Assembly: GCA_947629195.1 (NCBI GenBank)
Contig: CANRCS010000067.1
Span: forward strand, 1 to 5,572
Direction of reading: 5' to 3'
Source: an uncultured Bacilli bacterium
GTDB lineage: Bacteria > Bacillota_I > Bacilli_A > RF39 > UBA660
DNA length: 5,572 nt
Below the pieces are notes generated by a model. It saw nothing but the letters and a program-made list of their open reading frames with translations. It did no database searches and was not told where the DNA came from. Of the stretch, positions 1 through 4,573 are shown one piece after another. The position numbers were made by a program, and so were the translations under genes. Within the stretch, counting starts at the first letter, position 1; every line of letters starts with the position of its first letter.

Positions 1-26
1 TGACAATACGTGAAAAAACACAATTT

Positions 27-54
27 ATTATAATTCTACTATTATTCTTGATAA
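27..54 (-). promoter_or_regulatory. Possible leftward promoter for a gene beyond the window
   Basis: On the minus strand a perfect TATAAT lies at 27-32, with TTATCA (4 of 6 to the -35 consensus) at 49-54 and a 16-nt spacer. There is no TG extension. The predicted start near position 20 would give a transcript leaving the window at its left edge, so the gene served cannot be seen. In such AT-rich DNA TATAAT occurs often by chance; the Fur-like palindrome over the -35 raises the likelihood. Confidence 0.35.
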
Positions 55-63
55 TAATTATCT
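49..63. promoter_or_regulatory. Fur/PerR-type 7-1-7 operator-like palindrome
   Basis: The plus strand reads TGATAATAATTATCT, matching 14 of 15 positions of the Bacillus Fur box TGATAATnATTATCA (7-1-7 layout); only the last base differs. PerR boxes have the same layout with TTATAAT half-sites, so the halves here are closer to Fur. The one-base centre makes an RNA hairpin impossible, which favours a DNA-binding site. It overlaps the -35 element of the leftward promoter at 27-54, a position suited to repression. The match and position are seen; the regulator is inferred. Confidence 0.45.
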
Positions 64-81
64 TGCTATTAAAATAAGAAG

Positions 82-160
82 ACATCTGATTTCAACAATA
101 GTTGATTTCAGATGATCCAAATTAAGGGAAACATCTGATTCGCACAATCAAATGTATCCG
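82..160 (-). repeat. Two tandem related hairpin units, 49-bp period
   Basis: The 10-mer acatctgatt occurs at 82-91 and 131-140, 49 bp apart. On the minus strand each copy is the 3' arm of a hairpin, each hairpin is preceded by GGAT, and each is followed by a pyrimidine-rich stretch (TTTCCCTTAATTT after the first, CTTCTTATTTT after the second). The first hairpin has arms 146-155 and 131-140 with a 5-nt loop; the second has arms 101-114 and 83-96. The shared order suggests duplication of one hairpin unit followed by divergence of the loop side. Confidence 0.5.
83..114 (-). terminator. Imperfect hairpin with U-rich tail
   Basis: Minus-strand arms catctgaaatcaac (101-114) and gttgaaatcagatg (83-96) pair at 12 of 14 positions around a TATT loop; the two unpaired positions form an internal A-A loop. 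The next bases are TCTTCTTATTTT, a broken rather than clean T-run, so termination is plausible but not strong. It is the only hairpin here followed by such a tail in the direction of the genes. On the plus strand no T-run follows. Confidence 0.4.
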
Positions 161-173
161 CATTTATCCATAT

Positions 174-187
174 TCAAGTTTCCTTGA
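174..187 (-). other. GAAA-tetraloop mini-hairpin
   Basis: The minus strand reads TCAAG, GAAA, CTTGA: a perfect 5-bp stem with a GNRA-type tetraloop at the predicted 5' end of the candidate RNA. GNRA loops are very stable in RNA, while the complementary strand gives the ordinary loop TTTC, which supports minus-strand transcription. GGAAAC in this hairpin can also pair with GUUUCC at 127-132, so an alternative long-range fold exists. Confidence 0.4.
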
Positions 188-194
188 CATATTC

Positions 195-223
195 ATAATA
201 CCATAAATTTATTATTTTTACAA
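195..223 (-). promoter_or_regulatory. Extended -10 promoter-like sequence for the candidate RNA
   Basis: On the minus strand TATTAT (195-200, 5 of 6) is preceded by TGG (201-203), giving an extended -10. TTGTAA (218-223, 4 of 6) stands 17 nt upstream. The predicted start near 188 coincides with the tetraloop hairpin. The site overlaps the AT-only inverted repeat that covers the stop of the upstream small gene. AT-rich background makes chance matches likely; the TG extension, the spacing and the structured RNA downstream are the support. Confidence 0.35.
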
Positions 224-231
224 TAAATTTA
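204..231. repeat. Perfect 10-bp AT-only inverted repeat at a stop codon
   Basis: Arms 204-213 and 222-231 are exact complements around an 8-nt loop and include the TAA stop (229-231) of the small alpha-CTD-like gene. The stem has no G-C pair, and on the minus strand it is followed by TGGTATTATG, not a T-run, so it is a poor intrinsic terminator. It may simply reflect base composition. Confidence 0.3.
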
Positions 232-447
232 ATATCTTTTCTTATTAATATCAATTCCTAATAATTGCATTTTAATACTAATTAATTTAATTTGATTATC
301 AGTCAAATCCATATCTTTTAGATTTGCTCTATTTAATTCCCATAAGTCTTTAATTTTAAATACATTATTATTTAATAATATGTCCAATATTGATTCATCT
401 ACTTTTAATGTATCAATTGGATTTTCTAAATATTTACACTTTTTCAC
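229..447 (-). CDS. Small stand-alone RNA polymerase alpha-CTD-like protein
   Basis: This 72-residue protein follows the layout of the C-terminal domain of RNA polymerase alpha: an entry motif NPIDTL (9-14), a first helix (about 17-28), VFKIKDLWEL (29-38) in the place of the usual INTVQEL segment, NRANLKDM (39-46), and a last helix ending LLGI (62-65). The alpha CTD binds upstream DNA and activators; here it is a whole protein without the assembly domain. By-eye alignment with Bacillus RpoA puts S19, D22, T49, N51 and Q52 where the DNA-contacting R, N, G, K and S of the 265 determinant normally sit, so standard minor-groove binding is doubtful. The start is GTG, 5 nt after GGGGGAG (453-459). 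It has its own promoter and lies downstream of the division genes. Function unknown: a diverged polymerase-associated or helix-hairpin-helix protein is likely. The family call is good, the role is not. Confidence 0.72.
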   Translation of the reverse strand: MKKCKYLENPIDTLKVDESILDILLNNNVFKIKDLWELNRANLKDMDLTDNQIKLISIKMQLLGIDINKKRY

Positions 448-458
448 AATATCTCCCC

Positions 459-478
459 CATCAAATAACTTTTTGATG
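459..478 (-). promoter_or_regulatory. 5' leader hairpin abutting the ribosome site
   Basis: A perfect 7-bp inverted repeat, catcaaa (459-465) and tttgatg (472-478) with a 6-nt loop, sits between the -10 and the GGGGGAG ribosome site. The predicted transcription start (about 478) is at the outer edge of the stem and the inner edge touches the Shine-Dalgarno. It could protect the 5' end, tune translation, or act at the DNA level as an operator dyad just past the -10. Confidence 0.4.
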
Positions 479-484
479 ATTTAT

Positions 485-514
485 ATTATAACACTTTTTT
501 TAAATTTATGTAAG
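485..514 (-). promoter_or_regulatory. Extended -10 promoter of the alpha-CTD-like gene
   Basis: The minus strand has TGTTATAAT (485-493), a perfect extended -10, and CTTACA (509-514, 4 of 6) with an 18-nt spacer. The predicted start near 478 leaves a leader of about 31 nt. The promoter lies just past the terminator of the division operon, so the small gene is an independent unit. Confidence 0.7.
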
Positions 515-530
515 AAAAATTTTTATTTTA

Positions 531-563
531 TAAAAAGAAACTAGTATAAATACTAATTTCTTT
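531..563 (-). terminator. Intrinsic terminator of the ftsE-ftsX-hydrolase operon
   Basis: Minus-strand arms 551-563 and 534-546 form a 13-bp stem with a 4-nt loop (TTTA); one pair is G-U. The stem begins within the hydrolase stop codon and runs into TTTTTAT (530-536). On the plus strand the G-U position becomes a C-A mismatch, so the structure is best suited to the minus transcript. Confidence 0.75.
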
Positions 564-1788
564 AAAATTTTGTTGTTCTATCATTCCAGTATTTGCCCGA
601 ACCAATCGCTGGAAAGTTTACTAAAGTTCTTGGATTAAATGAGTGTGAATATAAAGAACTAATTGATAATTGTAATCCTTTTCCTATTGTAAGGTGGGCA
701 TGTTGTCCTGTTGAACAACCATCCCATGGAGTATATCCAGGTAATGATGGATTACTATTATTTCCACCAGCAAGTCCTATTACAGTATCTTTTGTTACTT
801 GTTGACCAACACTTACATATACTTTATATAAATGTAAATATGCTGTTGTATATTCTGTACCTTTTATATTGTGGTGAATTAATACATAGTTACCACCACA
901 ACTGTTAGAATTATTACTATTTACAACTGCAACTTTACCACCTGCAGAGGCATATACATTTGTCGTTCTTTTTCCAACTCCCATGTCAGTACCATAGTGC
1001 ATTTTTGTATATCCATAAATAGATATATTTCTATAACCATACTCACTTGATACATATCCATAAGATACAGGTCGCCAGAATGCAGTATCATATGGTAGAT
1101 TATTACCTAAACAAGTATTAATATCTTGATTTGGTGAACATCCTTGGTTTTTATAATAATTTACAGTTTTTTGTAATGAATTTATTTCTTCTAATACGTC
1201 AACTTGGATGTCAGATAAATCTTCTATTTTAGCATTATAAGATGCTATTTTTTTATTTAATTCTTGAATTTTAGCATTTAGCTTTTCTTGTTTTTGTTTT
1301 AGTTCGACTTGTAATTGTTTTGATTGTTCAACCATTTGATTCATTTCTTTTACAAGTTTATCATTATATGCAGTAAGTTCTTCAGCCATAGATACTCTAT
1401 GTATGAAATCCGTCATATCAGCTGCTCCAAATGCATATTCAAGATATGATATATCACCATCTGATAATTGAACTAATTTCATTAATTCTTTTATTTCGAT
1501 ATTTTTTTTCTCGATGTCGGCATCTAATTGTTGTATTTTATTACCAGTTGCAATCATATCATCTTCTGCTTGTTTTATTTCTTTTTGAGCAGATGCTATT
1601 TCTTTTTGAGAAATATTTTTACTATTATTTAAACTATTTTGTTCATTTTTATTTTTATTATATTCTGCTTTTTTTTGATCTAATTCTTTTTGAAAATCAT
1701 TTAGAGTTTTAGCATTAGGTTTTATAGTAGGTATTAAAAATCCTGTAAGTACAGTAATTGAAAATAATATATTAAATAATTTTTTCAT
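562..1788 (-). CDS. Secreted coiled-coil M23 (LytM-type) peptidoglycan hydrolase, likely FtsEX-activated
   Basis: This 408-residue protein probably cuts peptide cross-bridges of the wall at division. It starts with a signal peptide (KK then hydrophobic 5-21, possible cleavage near 26). A long coiled coil follows (about 29-213), broken near 113-131 by YLEYAF and DFIHRVS, which resembles the hinge of PcsB/CwlO/EnvC-type FtsX partners. The M23 domain (about 236-392) keeps all expected zinc and catalytic residues: H264 and D268 (HxxxD), H319, and H363 with H365 (HAH in place of the usual HLH). Unlike E. coli EnvC, which only activates amidases, it should itself be active. Four cysteines (217, 226, 297, 358) could form two disulfides. 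The ATG lies 1 nt after the ftsX stop with no Shine-Dalgarno visible, which suggests translational coupling to FtsX. Substrate bond and disulfides are inferred. Confidence 0.9.
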   Translation of the reverse strand: MKKLFNILFSITVLTGFLIPTIKPNAKTLNDFQKELDQKKAEYNKNKNEQNSLNNSKNISQKEIASAQKEIKQAEDDMIATGNKIQQLDADIEKKNIEIKELMKLVQLSDGDISYLEYAFGAADMTDFIHRVSMAEELTAYNDKLVKEMNQMVEQSKQLQVELKQKQEKLNAKIQELNKKIASYNAKIEDLSDIQVDVLEEINSLQKTVNYYKNQGCSPNQDINTCLGNNLPYDTAFWRPVSYGYVSSEYGYRNISIYGYTKMHYGTDMGVGKRTTNVYASAGGKVAVVNSNNSNSCGGNYVLIHHNIKGTEYTTAYLHLYKVYVSVGQQVTKDTVIGLAGGNNSNPSLPGYTPWDGCSTGQHAHLTIGKGLQLSISSLYSHSFNPRTLVNFPAIGSGKYWNDRTTKF

Positions 1789-1789
1789 A

Positions 1790-2689
1790 TTATATTTTCA
1801 AATACTTTCTAACTGCTCTTGAACTACCTATCATACCTACTAAAGCACCTATTGCTAATAAGCCAAGTGATAATGTATATACAAATGGTGTTGGTTTAAT
1901 TAATTTTACTAATGGAGAGAATACTTGTCCTCCAAAATATTTATATAGTGTGTTATATCCCCAGATTGTTCCTGCAATTGGTATAATTGAACCAATTATT
2001 CCTAGAACTAATCCTTCTATAATAAATGGGAATTTAACAGTTATATTAGATGCACCAACTAATCTCATTATTTCTATTTCTCTTTTTCTTGAATATATTG
2101 TTAATTTTATAGTATTAGTAATTAAGAATGCGGTAACTATTATAAGTCCAATTACTATTCCAATTGTTACATTTTGAACAACTTTGAATACATGAACTAA
2201 TTGTTCAACCATTCCTTCACCATATTTTACATTTGAAACATACTCCATAGCTTTTATTTTATCAACTGTGGATTTTATTTTTTCTAGGTCTTCTACTTTT
2301 ATAAGTAATTCATCTGATAATGGATTATTGTCATCTGACCAAGTAGATATTATATTTTTATATGTTTCATTTGTAGCAGCCATTTCATCTTTCTTTTGTT
2401 GTTTTGTATAGATTTTTACAGATTCTACGTTATCTAATTTTTCTACATTGTTTTTAATTTCATCTAACTGTTCACTACTAACTGATGTATCCAAAAATGT
2501 TACTACCGTTACATCGCTTTTTACTTTATTTGCAAAATTGTTTACATTAATGGTTAAAATTATTGCAACTGAAACAAGTAAAAGTGTAACAATTATACAC
2601 GAAATAGATGCAATACTTAAACTGAAATTTCTAAATACACTTTTAAAAGCATCTTTTATATATACAGGAATCATTCTAAACACTTTCAT
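1790..2689 (-). CDS. ftsX: Cell-division ABC transporter-like permease FtsX
   Basis: FtsX is the membrane half of the FtsEX complex, which carries ATP-driven changes in FtsE to wall hydrolases outside; it is not known to transport a substrate. The 299-residue protein shows the family layout: cytosolic N-terminus, a first membrane helix (about 25-48), a large outer loop (about 49-172) that binds the hydrolase coiled coil in studied species, a second helix (about 175-197), the cytosolic segment YSRKREIEIMRLVGAS (about 199-214) that contacts FtsE, and two more helices (about 222-245 and 270-290). I chose the ATG at 2687-2689 because AAGGAG (2699-2704) lies 9 nt upstream and MKVFRMIPVYIKDAF is the usual FtsX beginning. 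An in-frame ATG at 2716 would add nine unusual residues and has no good ribosome site. It overlaps the end of ftsE by 14 bp. Confidence 0.93.
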   Translation of the reverse strand: MKVFRMIPVYIKDAFKSVFRNFSLSIASISCIIVTLLLVSVAIILTINVNNFANKVKSDVTVVTFLDTSVSSEQLDEIKNNVEKLDNVESVKIYTKQQKKDEMAATNETYKNIISTWSDDNNPLSDELLIKVEDLEKIKSTVDKIKAMEYVSNVKYGEGMVEQLVHVFKVVQNVTIGIVIGLIIVTAFLITNTIKLTIYSRKREIEIMRLVGASNITVKFPFIIEGLVLGIIGSIIPIAGTIWGYNTLYKYFGGQVFSPLVKLIKPTPFVYTLSLGLLAIGALVGMIGSSRAVRKYLKI

Positions 2690-3374
2690 AATTGAATGCT
2701 CCTTCCATATAATCATTTTTTAATTGTCCATTATCTAGTAGTAATACTCTTTTTTTCATTTTATTTACAATATCTCTATCATGTGTTGCCATAATTATTG
2801 TAGTACCTAACTTTTTATTTACAGCATCTAATACTCCCATTATTTCCATACTTGTAATAGGATCTAGATTACCTGTTGGTTCATCACATATTAGAAGTTT
2901 AGGATCATTAACGATTGCACGAGCAATCGCAACTCTTTGTTGTTCTCCACCGGATAATTGGTCTGGATATGATTTAACTTTTTCTTTTAATCCTACCAAT
3001 TTTAGTACTTTTAAAACTCTAGTTCTTATTTCAGATTTATGCATACCAATACATTCTAGGGCAAAAGCAACATTTTCATATACATTTAATTTAGGTAGAA
3101 GTTTATAATCTTGGAATACAACACCTAATTTTCTTCTAAGTTTATAAACTTTTCCATTTCTTAATTTTGCTACGTTAATTCCCCCAATAATTATTTGACC
3201 TTTTGTAGGTCTTTCTTCTCTATACATCATTTTAACAAGTGTTGATTTTCCACTACCAGAAGCACCTATAACAAATACAAATTCGCCCTTTTTAATTGTC
3301 AAGTTTAGATTATATAGGGCAGTTACACCATTTTTATACTGTTTTTCAACATTTATAACTCTTATTAATTCCAT
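2676..3374 (-). CDS. ftsE: Cell-division ATP-binding protein FtsE
   Basis: FtsE is the cytosolic ATPase that pairs with FtsX at the division site and gates wall hydrolysis. The 232 residues are a single ABC nucleotide-binding domain of typical length with every motif in place: Walker A GASGSGKST (37-45), Q-loop Q88 (VVFQDYKLL), signature LSGGEQQR (140-147), Walker B LLICDEP with catalytic E165, D-loop GNLDP (168-172) and H-loop H198 (MATHDRD). KLLPKLNVYENVAF after the Q-loop is typical of FtsE rather than LolD/MacB-like ABC proteins, and the adjacent ftsX settles the call. AAGGA (3384-3388) is 9 nt before the ATG. It is the first gene of its operon, with its own extended -10 promoter and a terminator upstream. 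Confidence 0.96.
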   Translation of the reverse strand: MELIRVINVEKQYKNGVTALYNLNLTIKKGEFVFVIGASGSGKSTLVKMMYREERPTKGQIIIGGINVAKLRNGKVYKLRRKLGVVFQDYKLLPKLNVYENVAFALECIGMHKSEIRTRVLKVLKLVGLKEKVKSYPDQLSGGEQQRVAIARAIVNDPKLLICDEPTGNLDPITSMEIMGVLDAVNKKLGTTIIMATHDRDIVNKMKKRVLLLDNGQLKNDYMEGAFNYESV

Positions 3375-3398
3375 AAATCCACATCCTTAACGCAATAT

Positions 3399-3440
3399 AT
3401 GACAATTATATCATTAAATCGACATTTTTTAAATGACAAT
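3399..3440. repeat. Direct repeat ATTGTCAT flanking the ftsE promoter
   Basis: The 8-mer ATTGTCAT (minus strand) occurs at 3433-3440 and at 3399-3406, 34 bp apart, on either side of the ftsE -35 to -10 interval; the second overlaps the last two bases of the -10. Paired sites around a promoter are a common operator layout. The repeats are short and AT-rich, so chance is possible; no regulator is suggested by the sequence. Confidence 0.3.
3405..3433 (-). promoter_or_regulatory. Extended -10 promoter of ftsE
   Basis: The minus strand reads TGATATAAT (3405-3413), a perfect TATAAT with TG extension, with TTTAAA (3428-3433, 4 of 6) 17 nt upstream. The predicted start near 3398 gives a leader of about 24 nt that contains AAGGA. 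A better -35 word, TTGTCA (3434-3439), is 23 nt from the -10 and too far for normal sigma-A spacing. Confidence 0.65.
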
Positions 3441-3465
3441 ATATTCCTTTTTTACTAAAATATAC

Positions 3466-3489
3466 AAAAAGTTAGAAAAATCTAACTTT
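3466..3489 (-). terminator. Intrinsic terminator after the htrA-like gene
   Basis: Minus-strand arms aaagttaga (3481-3489) and tctaacttt (3468-3476) pair perfectly over 9 bp around a TTTT loop and run into TTTTTG (3465-3470). The stem starts inside the stop codon of the protease gene. It has few G-C pairs, so some read-through into ftsE is likely. Confidence 0.65.
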
Positions 3490-4573
3490 ATTGTAATTCT
3501 TTGTCGAGAGTAACTTCTACTGTGTTTTCAGTTTTGTCTCTATAATATGTTATTTTGATTTTATCACCAATACTATTTTTATATAAATTATATCTTAATT
3601 CTGCTCTGCTACTAATTTTATTATCATTATATTTTGTAATAATATCTCCTTTTTTTAATCCTGCATTACTTGCTGGAGAATTTTCTTCAACTTCACCTAC
3701 GACAACTCCATCAGGACTATCTTTATCAATTTGTATTCCGTAAGAATATAATCCATATATTTCTGATTTGTCAATTAAACTTACACCAAGCATTGGTCTT
3801 TTTATTTCTTCACCTTTTTCAAGTTTTTCAACAAAATTCATGGCATCATCAATTGGAATGGCAAATCCAATTCCTTCTATTTCTTCTTGTACAAGTTTTA
3901 GTGAGTTAATACCAATTACATCACCATTTATATTTACTAATGGTCCTCCACTATTACCAGGATTTATAGCTGCATCTGTTTGCATTACGTTCATAATATA
4001 ATCTGCATTTTGGTCTAATGTTACAGATACCATTCTATCTTTTCCTGAAATTATTCCTTTTGTAACAGTACCACTATATTCACTTCCAACAGGAGCACCA
4101 ACAGTAAATACAGTATCTCCTACTTTTACATCTGAACTTTTTCCTATATTTGCTACATTGGTAATATTTTCTTTAGGTATTCTAAGTACTGCTAAATCAG
4201 CATAAGAATCACTTCCTAAAATCTTTGCTTCTGAACTTTTTTCACTTGCAAAAGTGACAGTTACATTAGTACCACCACTTACCACATGATTATTAGTTAT
4301 AACATATCCATACTTGTCATCTGTTTTGTAGACAAAACCAGTGCCACTACTCATTAGTTGACTTCCTTTACTTGTTTCTACAACGACAACTGCATCATAG
4401 ATTTTATCTACTGCTTCACTTATACTATCTTGTTCTGTTATTTTTATATTCTTAGTATCTCTTAAAATTGTATTAGTTTGAGTAGGAAAATAATTAATTA
4501 AAACATACATTCCACCTGCTCCAACAAAAAATGATAAAATTATACTTACACATATTATTATTTTTTTTCTCAT
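3488..4573 (-). CDS. htrA: HtrA/DegP-type membrane-anchored serine protease with PDZ domain
   Basis: HtrA proteases degrade or refold damaged proteins outside the membrane. This 361-residue protein has an N-terminal membrane anchor (KK at 3-4, hydrophobic about 5-27) and a short linker. The trypsin-like domain (about 55-250) carries the triad H96 (TNNHVV), D126 (ADLAVL) and S208 (GNSGGP), with TDAAINPGNSGGPL (199-212) as the family hallmark. One PDZ domain follows (about 258-355, with LGVSL and AGLKKGDII). Length and single PDZ match the Gram-positive HtrA/YkdA/YvtA type, and all active-site residues are present. The ATG overlaps the stop of the HEPN gene upstream (ATGA), and AAGGTGA (4583-4589) lies 9 nt before it inside that gene, so the two are co-transcribed and probably translationally coupled. 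No CssR-like operator is seen, and the internal position suggests expression follows the HEPN gene. Confidence 0.93.
   Translation of the reverse strand: MRKKIIICVSIILSFFVGAGGMYVLINYFPTQTNTILRDTKNIKITEQDSISEAVDKIYDAVVVVETSKGSQLMSSGTGFVYKTDDKYGYVITNNHVVSGGTNVTVTFASEKSSEAKILGSDSYADLAVLRIPKENITNVANIGKSSDVKVGDTVFTVGAPVGSEYSGTVTKGIISGKDRMVSVTLDQNADYIMNVMQTDAAINPGNSGGPLVNINGDVIGINSLKLVQEEIEGIGFAIPIDDAMNFVEKLEKGEEIKRPMLGVSLIDKSEIYGLYSYGIQIDKDSPDGVVVGEVEENSPASNAGLKKGDIITKYNDNKISSRAELRYNLYKNSIGDKIKITYYRDKTENTVEVTLDKELQ

Larger units (their letters stand above)
71..188 (-). ncRNA. Candidate structured small RNA or leader RNA
   Basis: No protein of useful length is encoded here. The stretch 81-190 is about 34% GC, while 1-80 is about 19% and 191-230 about 10%, a contrast typical of structured RNAs in AT-rich genomes. 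Read on the minus strand from a predicted start near 188, it has a 5-bp stem closed by a GAAA tetraloop (174-187), a 10-bp hairpin (131-155) that pairs fully only on this strand because of a G-U pair, and a 14-position imperfect hairpin (83-114), followed by TCTTCTTATTTT (71-82). The arrangement promoter, hairpins, U-rich end fits an RNA of about 110-120 nt. I recognise no known riboswitch, tRNA, tmRNA, SRP or 6S signature. It could instead be the leader of a gene left of the window, or tandem terminators. Confidence 0.4.

Noticed and set aside
82..140. CRISPR-like direct repeat (acatctgatt twice)
   Set aside because: Only two copies of a 10-mer, each part of a hairpin, with no further units and no cas genes.
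128..166. A 13-codon minus-strand frame MRIHLIVRIRCFP inside the structured region
   Set aside because: No convincing ribosome site at proper distance, and it runs through the hairpin at 131-155; the structure explains the sequence better.
184..213. Plus-strand promoter with perfect TTGACA at 184-189
   Set aside because: The best -10 at proper spacing is only TTTATT, and downstream on the plus strand there is no reading frame, only the antisense of the small gene. The word lies partly in the tetraloop hairpin of the minus RNA.
204..231. AT-only inverted repeat as terminator of the alpha-CTD-like gene
   Set aside because: The stem has no G-C pair and no T-run follows in the minus direction; it is kept only as a repeat.
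593..908. Plus-strand reading frames opposite the hydrolase gene, and similar ones opposite ftsX, ftsE and the protease
   Set aside because: They lie antisense to strongly supported genes, have low-complexity or composition-driven sequences, and lack ribosome sites or family resemblance.
2690..2716. Upstream ATG giving a nine-residue longer FtsX
   Set aside because: The longer start has no good ribosome site and adds residues not typical of FtsX, whereas the ATG at 2687-2689 has AAGGAG 9 nt upstream.
3434..3439. TTGTCA as the -35 of the ftsE promoter
   Set aside because: It is 23 nt from the perfect extended -10, too far; shifting the -10 to fit gives a poor hexamer.
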